Source of the DNA: JAVBOF01 sp031550915
GTDB lineage: Bacteria > Bacillota > Clostridia > Christensenellales > MGBC116941
Length of the DNA stretch: 38,270 nt
Assembly: GCA_031550915.1 (NCBI GenBank)
Contig: JAVBOF010000047.1
Coordinates: 1 to 38,270 of the forward strand
Reading direction: 5' to 3'
In this document: piece by piece, positions 25,818 to 32,727 of the stretch
Position numbering within the stretch: the stretch's first letter is position 1
How the letters are laid out: each line of letters opens with the position of its first letter
Position numbers and translations under genes: made by a program
Notes under the pieces: generated by a model
Database searches by the model: none
What the model was told of the DNA's origin: nothing
The model's input: the letters and a program-made list of their open reading frames with translations, nothing else

Positions 25818-27263
25818 ATGAAGAAATTTAATAAGTATGTCAAAATAGTTTCAATTATTGCGGTGTTTACGTTATGCGCATCGTATGTGCCGTCGATTTC
25901 ATTTGCGGCATCTTCTAAAGGCACTGTAACATCCAATGGTGTGAATCTCAGAGAAAAAGCTTCGACCGGTTCAAAGATAATAAAAAAATTGAACAACGGT
26001 ACTAAAATAACGGTACACAGCACCTATAAAGGCTGGTGCTATGTGACTGCCGATGGTCGTTCCGGATTTATAAGCGCGGAATATGTAAAGACATCATCGT
26101 CAAGTTCATCCGACAGTTCCGATTCTTCTTCAAGCTCCAGCAGCGGTGGGGACGGCACTGTGACGGCAAGCGGGGTGAACCTTCGCAAATCAGCTAATAC
26201 ATCCGGCACCGTCCTCAAAAAACTGTCGAAAGGCACATCCATTGAAATATACAGCAAGTCTAACGGCTGGTATTATGTAAAGGCCGGAGGGACAAAGGGC
26301 TATATCTCGGGAAGCTATGTTAAAGTAAGCAGCTCGTATTCGTCTTCGGGTGACGAGGACGCAACGGTCGATAAGATAACGACACATACCACTTTGAAAA
26401 TGGGTATGCGGGGAGACGCGGTAATGCAGATGCAGAAGGCGCTGAAATCCAAGGGCTATTTCAAAGGTAGCGCGACGGGATACTATGGATCCGCTACGCG
26501 GGACAGCGTTAAGTCTTACCAAAAGAAGGTCGGATACAAAGCAGACGGTATTGCGGGAACTAAAACCCTGAACAAACTGTTCAGCAACAGTTCGGGTCCG
26601 AACGCCGACGGATCGACTCCGAAACCTACTTCTACGCCAAGCGGTGAAAGTGTGAAACCTACCGAAACGGAAAACAAAGCTCCGGCAGCTCCTCCCAAGA
26701 ATGGGAACGTTGAATTGCTTGATTGGTTTAAGGGCGGCAACGAACTGTTTAAGAAATATACAGTATATAAAGTTATAGATGTGCGCACGAGCATTTCCTA
26801 TAATGTAAGAAGGTTTGGCGGCTGGTATCACGCGGATATCGAACCGGTAACAAAGGATGATACAGCCAAGATGCTCGAATCATTTGGCGGCGCATGGTCC
26901 GCTGGAAAACGCAGGCCATTGTGGATATTTATCGGAGACAGAATAATTGCAGGCTCTATAATGGGGACCCCGCATGGAGTCGATACATTACCGAACAACG
27001 GCATGAAAGGCCAGGTTTGTATACATCTATTGAACAGCAAAATCCACGAAAATAATAAAGTGGATTCCGGACATCAGGCAGCCATAAAAGAGGCGTATAA
27101 CGCTGGAAAGAAAGCTCCGGATCCGAATGCGACCGAATCGCCGACGACGACACCGTCAGCGGCTCAAACAGCAGCGCCCTCAGCTACGCCGGCCGCAACC
27201 CCGGCAGCAACGCCCACCTCCGCGCCAACTGTGCCCGCTGCCAGCTCTACGCCGGTCGGATGA
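25818..27263 (+). CDS. Secreted SH3 and peptidoglycan-binding protein with an unassigned C-terminal domain (paralogue 1)
   Basis: A 481-residue exported protein. A signal peptide ends near residue 30. Two bacterial SH3 domains lie at about 34-92 and 113-171, separated by a Ser-rich linker, then a peptidoglycan_binding_1 domain at about 191-255. A Thr/Pro linker follows. The C-terminal domain (about 294-434) has ordered conserved residues WYHADIEP, KDDTA, GTPHGVD, CIHLLNSKIHENN and HQAA. I cannot place it in a named family; the Cys, His and Asp pattern suggests an enzyme or metal site. An Ala/Thr/Pro-rich tail ends the protein. ATG at 25818 follows GGAGG. The next gene is a paralogue without the tail. 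Confidence 0.88.
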   Translation: MKKFNKYVKIVSIIAVFTLCASYVPSISFAASSKGTVTSNGVNLREKASTGSKIIKKLNNGTKITVHSTYKGWCYVTADGRSGFISAEYVKTSSSSSSDSSDSSSSSSSGGDGTVTASGVNLRKSANTSGTVLKKLSKGTSIEIYSKSNGWYYVKAGGTKGYISGSYVKVSSSYSSSGDEDATVDKITTHTTLKMGMRGDAVMQMQKALKSKGYFKGSATGYYGSATRDSVKSYQKKVGYKADGIAGTKTLNKLFSNSSGPNADGSTPKPTSTPSGESVKPTETENKAPAAPPKNGNVELLDWFKGGNELFKKYTVYKVIDVRTSISYNVRRFGGWYHADIEPVTKDDTAKMLESFGGAWSAGKRRPLWIFIGDRIIAGSIMGTPHGVDTLPNNGMKGQVCIHLLNSKIHENNKVDSGHQAAIKEAYNAGKKAPDPNATESPTTTPSAAQTAAPSATPAATPAATPTSAPTVPAASSTPVG

Positions 27264-27282
27264 TTTGATTGTATCGATATTT

Positions 27283-27316
27283 GCCCGCTATCCAAATAGA
27301 TGGCGGGCATTTTTTG
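27283..27316 (+). terminator. Terminator after the first SH3 protein
   Basis: A 10-base GC-rich stem with one G-U pair, GCCCGCTATC and GATGGCGGGC, and a 6-base loop, followed by ATTTTTT. It lies 20 bases past the stop. Confidence 0.85.
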
Positions 27317-27412
27317 TGGCGAAGTACCTAGATCGGAATAAATGTTTCAAAAAGTTACAAAATATATTATGTATGAAAGTTAGTTAAATAGGGAATTTAT
27401 GCATATAGGGTG

Positions 27413-27441
27413 TTGACAAATCCAATAAAAAATGATTTAAT
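27413..27441 (+). promoter_or_regulatory. Strong predicted sigma-A promoter for the second SH3 protein
   Basis: A perfect TTGACA (27413-27418) and TTTAAT (27436-27441) are 17 bases apart, about 70 bases before the ATG at 27515. The paralogue is therefore transcribed separately from the first gene. Confidence 0.65.
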
Positions 27442-27514
27442 TTAATGGAAATGTAACATATTCGAAATATTTAGTAATATTAGCGAAACAAAGAATGCAT
27501 GATAGGTGATATTG

Positions 27515-28657
27515 ATGAGAAATAACCGGTTTTCGAAAACTGTTATGATGGTATTGGTTTTTGCAATGGCATTTGCTTCGTTTCCCGTAATATCCTTTGC
27601 GGAGGAAAATAAGGGAAAGATACTGGCCGATGAAGTCAATCTAAGAAAAGAACCCAATACTGAAAGTGAAGTTATAAAACAATTAAAAATCGATTCGTCC
27701 GTTAACATCCTCGGCGTTGAAGGAGACTGGTATCATTGCTCACAGAGCGGCGATGAAGGATATGTGCGGATGGATTATGTCTTTTATTCGGATGACATAG
27801 CAAAAGCCACGATTAACGCGGACGACGTTAAATTTCGGGCTGGTCCTTCTGTCGAAGATGAGGTCTATGGGCATTTTGATACGGGTAACCATGTTGAGAT
27901 CATCGGTTTGAAAAATGGATGGTACAAAGTAAAGTATGGCGGCAAAGTAGGCTATGTCAGCGTGGAATATGTTGATGTTGAGATAAACGGCGGTTCCGAA
28001 GAAGAAGGCCTTTTGAAAGTCGGTTCAAAGGGAGACGAAGTGACAAAGCTGCAAAAGGAACTCAAGAAGCTTGGTTATTTCAATCATTCGGTTACCGGTG
28101 AATACGGCGCTATTACACGTGCGGCTGTAGAAAAAGCACAAAAGAAAGCTAAATTGCATATAGACGGTATAGCGGGGGCTGAAACGATTGCCGTTATCGA
28201 AAACGGAAAGCTGCCAGAAGCCGATCCAGAAGTTAAGATAAATGGCAAGGTGGAATTGCTTAGCTGGTTTGACGGCGGCAAGGAATGGTTTGCAAAGGGG
28301 AAGACCGTTACGGTAACGGATGTAAAGACCGGCAAGCAGTTTAAAGCCAAACGATTTGGCGGATGGTTCCATGCGGACAGTGAACCCGTGAGCAAAGATG
28401 ATACGGCAATAATGAAGCAGATCTACGGCGGTAAATGGAGTTGGGACAGAAGGGCGATATGGATAAGCATGGGAGGCAAAACAGTTGCGGCTTCTATGCA
28501 TGGTATGCCTCACATGGTCGATGCGGTTCCCGGCAACGATTTTCCCGGTCATTTCTGCATACATCTATATAAGAGCAAGGTGCATGCGAACAGCAAGGAA
28601 TGTCCGAGGCACCAGGCAGCCGTTATGAAGGCATTCAACACCAAACCGAAGGATTGA
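27515..28657 (+). CDS. Secreted SH3 and peptidoglycan-binding protein with an unassigned C-terminal domain (paralogue 2)
   Basis: A 380-residue paralogue of the preceding gene. A signal peptide is cleaved near residue 29. Two SH3 domains occupy about 35-90 and 95-150, a peptidoglycan_binding_1 domain about 165-230, and the shared C-terminal domain about 242-375, with WFHADSEP, KDDTA, GMPHMVD, CIHLYKSKVHANS and HQAA. It lacks the Ser-rich linker and the Ala/Thr/Pro tail of paralogue 1. ATG at 27515 is preferred over the in-frame GTG at 27506 because AGGTG lies just before it. It has its own promoter and terminator. The function, probably at the cell wall, is not known. Confidence 0.88.
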   Translation: MRNNRFSKTVMMVLVFAMAFASFPVISFAEENKGKILADEVNLRKEPNTESEVIKQLKIDSSVNILGVEGDWYHCSQSGDEGYVRMDYVFYSDDIAKATINADDVKFRAGPSVEDEVYGHFDTGNHVEIIGLKNGWYKVKYGGKVGYVSVEYVDVEINGGSEEEGLLKVGSKGDEVTKLQKELKKLGYFNHSVTGEYGAITRAAVEKAQKKAKLHIDGIAGAETIAVIENGKLPEADPEVKINGKVELLSWFDGGKEWFAKGKTVTVTDVKTGKQFKAKRFGGWFHADSEPVSKDDTAIMKQIYGGKWSWDRRAIWISMGGKTVAASMHGMPHMVDAVPGNDFPGHFCIHLYKSKVHANSKECPRHQAAVMKAFNTKPKD

Positions 28658-28756
28658 TCGACTTGCACCGGCCTACAGCAGGAAAGCTGCGTGGGACGGC
28701 ACGGATATATGCCCGACCATTCGGAAGGGCGTTAGGCTATAAAGAAGCCTAATTTT
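28658..28756 (+). other. Run of small hairpins after paralogue 2, possible structured RNA
   Basis: Between the stop codon and the terminator, several short stems follow each other: GCAG/CTGC (28678-28690), GCCC/GGGC (28711-28730) and TTAGGCT/AGCCTAA (28732-28752). It does not match any RNA family I recognise. It may be a structured 3' UTR, a small RNA, or chance. Confidence 0.3.
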
Positions 28757-28800
28757 AAAGCCTGCGCGCTAGGCAGACCCTTTCGCTCGCAGGCTTTTTT
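28757..28800 (+). terminator. Terminator after the second SH3 protein
   Basis: A 10-base stem, AAAGCCTGCG and CGCAGGCTTT, with a loop of about 21 bases, followed by further T residues to 28800. It lies about 100 bases past the stop, after a run of smaller hairpins. Confidence 0.75.
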
Positions 28801-28857
28801 GTTTCTTAATGTTTAATGTTTTTCGCATCGGCCGGTTCTTTCTAGAACCGATGGTAT

Positions 28858-28878
28858 CGCACAAGCTTGTGCGTTTTT
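28858..28878 (+). terminator. Palindromic hairpin with T tail, before the Re-citrate-synthase-like gene
   Basis: A 16-base perfect palindrome (CGCACAAGCTTGTGCG) is followed by TTTTT on the plus strand. It would stop plus-strand readthrough into the convergent gene ending at 28877. A second hairpin (28833-28850) lies just before it. Confidence 0.6.
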
Positions 28879-30283
28879 AAATGCCAACCGAGTATTTATT
28901 ATACATCCTTTTATCGCAAATTTTCAACATCTCCAGCAATTCCTCGTCACCCATGACTGAATTACGGCCATTCGCATATTCGGCATCTACGAGATCCTTG
29001 ATCTTCTCAACCGTTTCACTGCGCTTGTCGACGATATCCTTGCCTTTTAGGCGGAAATATCCGTTTATCCAATGCGCAATGCCGGCTGTACCTGAATGCG
29101 AATCTACGGCTACAGTTGCGGGCCTGTTCAATAAAGCGTCGGTATCAAAGATGTTGTATATCTCTTCATCCTTAAGCAGGCCGTCAGCGTGTATGCCGGC
29201 GCGTGTGCTGTTAAACTTACGCCCGACAAACGGTGTCCGTGCCGGAATTTTGAACCCGATTTTCTTTTCGAAGTATTCCGCTATCTCGGTTATCGCGGTC
29301 AGATCCATTCCGTCGGTCGTACCCCTGAGCGAGGCGTATTCAATAACCATAGCTTCGACAGGGCAGTTACCCGTCCTTTCGCCTATGCCAAGCAATGAAC
29401 AGTTTGCGCCACCGCATCCATAAAGCCAGGCCGTCGCCGCGTTGATGACGACCTTATAGAAATCGTTATGACCGTGCCACTCGAGGTTTTGGCTCTCGAA
29501 GCCCGCGAGCTGCCTTAATCCGTAAATAATGCCCTGGACGCTCCTTGGCAGCGCAGCGCCGGGATACGTGACGCCAAAGCCCATCGTATCACATGCGCGT
29601 ATCTTTATTGGCATATTGGCTTTTTCTCCCAGTTTACGCAATGCTATAGCGAACGGTACGACGAAGCCGTAGAAGTCCGCGCGCGTAATGTCTTCGAAGT
29701 GGCATCGCGGCAAAATGCCTTCTTCCAGACATTTTTCGACTATATCAAGATATTTATCCAAAGCCTGCTTGCGCGTAAGGTTCATCTTTTTGAATATATG
29801 GTAATCCGAACAGCTTACCAAAACGCCTGTTTCTTTAACTCCCATTTCCTTTACAAGCTTAAAATCGTTGGGATGCGCGCGTATCCATGTTGTCACCTCG
29901 GGAAAATCCAGCCCGAGGTCCTGGCATTTTCGGACTGCTTCCCTGTCTTTTTCGGTATAGATAAAGAATTCGCTTTGGCGGATAATACCTTTGGGTCCGC
30001 CCAGCTTGGAAAGCAGCTTGTACAGGTGGACTATCTGATCCACGGTAAAAGGTGAGCGGGACTGCTGCCCGTCCCTGAACGTCGTATCCGTTATAAAGAT
30101 ATCGTCCGGCATTGCTGTTGGAACGCGCCGGAAGTTAAAGGTGACCTTTGGTACTGAAGAATATTCGAATATTTCGCGGAACAGATTTGGTTCGTCCACA
30201 TCCTGCAGTGAGTATTCGTATATATTTTCCTCCAAAAGATTGGATTGATCGTTATAATATACTTTTCCGTACATATCATCCAT
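28877..30283 (-). CDS. Re-citrate synthase / isopropylmalate synthase-like acyltransferase
   Basis: A 468-residue HMG-CoA-lyase-like (DRE-TIM) enzyme that condenses acetyl-CoA with a 2-oxo acid. The catalytic opening TDTTFRDGQQ is at residues 65-74, the metal-binding HGHND and the GERTGN motif lie near the middle, and AGIHADG follows. The long N-terminal extension and the lack of the LeuA regulatory domain do not fit normal isopropylmalate synthase. They match the branch containing the Re-citrate synthase of Clostridium kluyveri. It follows an aspartate-type aminotransferase by 13 bases, which would supply oxaloacetate. I favour Re-citrate synthase, but homocitrate or isopropylmalate synthase remains possible. 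Confidence 0.75.
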   Translation of the reverse strand: MDDMYGKVYYNDQSNLLEENIYEYSLQDVDEPNLFREIFEYSSVPKVTFNFRRVPTAMPDDIFITDTTFRDGQQSRSPFTVDQIVHLYKLLSKLGGPKGIIRQSEFFIYTEKDREAVRKCQDLGLDFPEVTTWIRAHPNDFKLVKEMGVKETGVLVSCSDYHIFKKMNLTRKQALDKYLDIVEKCLEEGILPRCHFEDITRADFYGFVVPFAIALRKLGEKANMPIKIRACDTMGFGVTYPGAALPRSVQGIIYGLRQLAGFESQNLEWHGHNDFYKVVINAATAWLYGCGGANCSLLGIGERTGNCPVEAMVIEYASLRGTTDGMDLTAITEIAEYFEKKIGFKIPARTPFVGRKFNSTRAGIHADGLLKDEEIYNIFDTDALLNRPATVAVDSHSGTAGIAHWINGYFRLKGKDIVDKRSETVEKIKDLVDAEYANGRNSVMGDEELLEMLKICDKRMYNKYSVGI

Positions 30284-30296
30284 AATAGTATGCCTC

Positions 30297-31490
30297 CTAT
30301 TTCAGTTTTTTTGTAAAAGCCTCAATCCTGTTGAGGCCTTCTGTTATATTCTTGATGGACGTAGCATAAGACATCCGGACAAAGCTATCCGCGCCAAAAG
30401 CCATACCGGGAACTACGGCCACGTTTTCTTCCTCCAGCAACGCGTCGGCAAACTCCATACTCGAATTTATAGTTTTTACGCCAAGGCTCTTGCCGAACAA
30501 GCCGGAGATGCTCATCATAATATAAAATGCTCCCGCGGGCAAGTTGCAGCTCAAGCCGCCGATAGAGTTTATTCTGTGGTGCATGAACTTGCGGCGCTCG
30601 TCAAACTCCCTCGCCATGCCTGCGTACGCCGCATCACCGCTTTGCAGAGCGACGATCCCTGCGTGCTGTGCCATGGAATTGGGGTTGGATGTAGAGTGGC
30701 TTTGGTAGTCGCCCATCAGTTTTGCTATCCTATCGGTACTCGCGGTATAGCCTATCCTCCATCCTGTCATAGAGAAAGCTTTGCTTAGACCGTTTACCAC
30801 GATCGTCCGTTCTTTAGCGTCCTCGCTGACAGTGGCTATGCTCACAAAGATGTTTCCGTCATAAATAAGCTTTTCATATATCTCGTCGGATATCAAAAGG
30901 AAATCTTTTTCCTTTGCTATTCCTGCGATAGCTTCAAGTTCTTTTCTTGTATACAGCGAACCGCAAGGGTTGCCGGGCGAATTTAATATCAGCGCCTTCG
31001 TCTTATCGGTACACGCGGATTCGATAGACTCGGGACTAAGCTTAAAATCATCTTTTTCTTTGCCGGTCACAAAAACAGGTACGCCATCCGCCATCTTAAC
31101 CATCTCGGGATAGCTGACCCAGTATGGCGCTGGAATGATGACCTCATCACCTGGGTTTAGTATGGCTTGGAATATATTGAAGAGTGAATGTTTCGCGCCG
31201 TTGGATACGACTATCTGCGAAGGCTTGTAGCTAAGTCCGTTTTCATTCTGCAGTTTTTCGCAAATCGCTTTTCTAAACGGCAAGCTGCCCGCTGCAGGCG
31301 TGTATTTGGTCATACCCTTGTCCAGGGCTTCCTTGGCTGCTTGCTTTATAAAATCGGGCGTATCGAAATCGGGCTCGCCGGCGCCGAAACCGATAACATC
31401 CAATCCTTCCTCTTTCATCTGCTTTGCTTTAGCATCTATAGCCAAAGTCATTGAGCCGACAACTGCTTCCGCTCTGCGGGATAATTCCAT
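30297..31490 (-). CDS. Aspartate-type aminotransferase (class I, PLP-dependent)
   Basis: A 397-residue class I aminotransferase, closest in pattern to AspB-type aspartate aminotransferases: FGAGEPDFDTPDFI near residue 35, NSPGNPCG, SDEIYEKLIYDG, and the PLP lysine in SKAFSMTGWRIGY. It would interconvert aspartate and oxaloacetate with glutamate. ATG at 31490 follows GGAGGAGAGG. It lies 13 bases upstream of the Re-citrate-synthase-like gene on the same strand, so the two form one transcript linking aspartate, oxaloacetate and citrate. It differs from the AlaT-like aminotransferase at 5.5 kb. Confidence 0.92.
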   Translation of the reverse strand: MELSRRAEAVVGSMTLAIDAKAKQMKEEGLDVIGFGAGEPDFDTPDFIKQAAKEALDKGMTKYTPAAGSLPFRKAICEKLQNENGLSYKPSQIVVSNGAKHSLFNIFQAILNPGDEVIIPAPYWVSYPEMVKMADGVPVFVTGKEKDDFKLSPESIESACTDKTKALILNSPGNPCGSLYTRKELEAIAGIAKEKDFLLISDEIYEKLIYDGNIFVSIATVSEDAKERTIVVNGLSKAFSMTGWRIGYTASTDRIAKLMGDYQSHSTSNPNSMAQHAGIVALQSGDAAYAGMAREFDERRKFMHHRINSIGGLSCNLPAGAFYIMMSISGLFGKSLGVKTINSSMEFADALLEEENVAVVPGMAFGADSFVRMSYATSIKNITEGLNRIEAFTKKLK

Positions 31491-31512
31491 TTCGTTCCTC
31501 TCCTCCGATTAG

Positions 31513-31630
31513 ATTTTGCAAGATTGTAAAATGATTTATGCAAAATACAGATTACAAATCTAATTTTATGCCATGTTTATGCATTTTGCAATACTTTTTT
31601 TGCAAAAATAGAAAGCAATAATTGCATTTT
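31513..31630. repeat. Cluster of TTTTGCA-type sites in the divergent intergenic region
   Basis: ATTTTGCA or its complement occurs at 31513-31520, 31539-31546 and 31583-31590, with near copies at 31601-31608 and from about 31622. Five copies in about 115 bases, on both strands, sit between the aminotransferase and the thioredoxin-like gene. They could be operator sites, or chance in AT-rich DNA. Confidence 0.35.
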
Positions 31631-31711
31631 TTAGATAGGTTATATGATTGTAACAGATTGTGGATCTTATGAATATCATGTTTTGAAAGTATATATATAG
31701 AAGGTGCGGTT

Positions 31712-31975
31712 ATGAAAAAAATCACATTTATCAAAGGCGATTACTGTATATATTGCGATATGGTAATGAAACATATGGAAGAGCTTTATGACGAGGACGT
31801 ACGGTACAGGAGGTTGAGGATAGAGGTAATTGATGAGATAGTCCAGCCGGAATTGGCTGCAGAATATGAATATTACATCGTTCCGGTCTTTGCATTAGAC
31901 GGAGAAATAATACTTGAAGGTGAAACCAGTAAAAGTGAATTAAAAAAGCTTTTTGATTCTGCGGTTGAAGAATAG
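31712..31975 (+). CDS. Thioredoxin/glutaredoxin-fold small protein
   Basis: An 87-residue thioredoxin-fold protein with an N-terminal redox pair, CIYC at Cys12 and Cys15, after the first beta-strand (KKITFIKGDY). The cis-proline region reads YIVPVFALDGE, typical of the fold. The short length and CxxC pair fit glutaredoxin- or thioredoxin-like reductants. AGAAGGTG precedes the ATG at 31712. It diverges from the aminotransferase and is convergent with bofA. The redox partner is not evident. Confidence 0.82.
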   Translation: MKKITFIKGDYCIYCDMVMKHMEELYDEDVRYRRLRIEVIDEIVQPELAAEYEYYIVPVFALDGEIILEGETSKSELKKLFDSAVEE

Positions 31976-32000
31976 ATACAGTGCTTGCACGCCTGCTTCA

Positions 32001-32276
32001 CTATTTTAAAATCAATTCCAACAGCAGAAGCATTATGACGCCAGGTATGCCAAGGAAACCGGCAGTGAGAGCGGTAACAGGATTGATGTTTATATGTATA
32101 CCCAAAACAGATCCGAGCAGATTGACAAGCAAAAGCATCAATCCACCCGCTATACCGTTCAAAACCAGCCGGCCTATTAGCCTTAAAGGCGCGAGCAACA
32201 GCCTTCCTGCAAAATAAAGCAGGGCTATACCCGCAGCGAAAGCCGCAATAACTTCCCATTGTATGCCGAGACCCAT
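32001..32276 (-). CDS. bofA: BofA-family pro-sigma-K processing inhibitor
   Basis: BofA is a mother-cell membrane protein that holds the SpoIVFB protease inactive until a forespore signal allows pro-sigma-K processing. This 91-residue version has two hydrophobic segments and the family end HININPVTALTAGFLGIPGV followed by a Leu-rich tail. ATG at 32276 has GGAGG upstream. yaaL lies 58 bases upstream on the same strand, as in Bacillus and Clostridium, where the order is recR-yaaL-bofA. The gene again points to a spore-forming lineage. Confidence 0.9.
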   Translation of the reverse strand: MGLGIQWEVIAAFAAGIALLYFAGRLLLAPLRLIGRLVLNGIAGGLMLLLVNLLGSVLGIHININPVTALTAGFLGIPGVIMLLLLELILK

Positions 32277-32334
32277 TTTGAACCTCCGGATAAAAGCTTG
32301 GGCTTGTTCGCTTATTAATATGAATCTTTGGCCG

Positions 32335-32586
32335 TCAATATTCCTTTTGTTGGCCGCTGGCCTGCTTTACCTTGTCCAGCAGGTACAGATACCTCCTTCT
32401 ACTCGCTTCGAGGTTATATATAGCGCAATCTATAAGATCCGGCTCTACGGCGTTTTGAAAAAAGTTTTGCGCCGCCTGCCATTCCATCAGCGCCGAATGC
32501 GTCTGAATTAGCAAATCCCTTATATCCACGTCGGTTTCGCATGCTATTTGCGCTCGGTTTAGCTGTTTGACAAGATCTATTTGCAT
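32335..32586 (-). CDS. yaaL: YaaL-family (DUF2508) small protein
   Basis: An 83-residue mostly helical protein of the YaaL/DUF2508 family, of unknown function. It has the family features DLLIQTHSALMEWQAAQNFF and a C-terminal YLLDKVKQ segment. ATG at 32586 follows AGGAGGGG. Its place next to bofA supports the assignment, since yaaL sits between recR and bofA in Bacillus. Here recR has moved away and dnaX lies divergently upstream. A TATAAT on the minus strand at 32638-32643 may drive yaaL-bofA, but its -35 is poor. Confidence 0.85.
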   Translation of the reverse strand: MQIDLVKQLNRAQIACETDVDIRDLLIQTHSALMEWQAAQNFFQNAVEPDLIDCAIYNLEASRRRYLYLLDKVKQASGQQKEY

Positions 32587-32671
32587 AAAATCCCCTCCTT
32601 TTTTAGAATTATGGTCAGCTTTCTCCCTTTCTAAACAATTATAAGTAACAGGATAAATAAATAAGCGTATG

Positions 32672-32698
32672 TTACATTGTCCGAGTTTGTATTATAAT
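32672..32698 (+). promoter_or_regulatory. Probable promoter for dnaX-tilS-hpt
   Basis: A perfect TATAAT (32693-32698) has TTACAT (32672-32677) 15 bases upstream, a short spacer. The -10 is the strong part. It lies about 30 bases before the dnaX start. Confidence 0.45.
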
Positions 32699-32727
32699 AG
32701 ATAATAATAATGTTTCCGGAGGCAAAT

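Noticed and set aside
26100..26160. Ser-codon repeat in the first SH3 protein as a DNA repeat array
   Set aside because: It is an ordinary low-complexity linker between two SH3 domains with varied codons, not a tandem DNA repeat.
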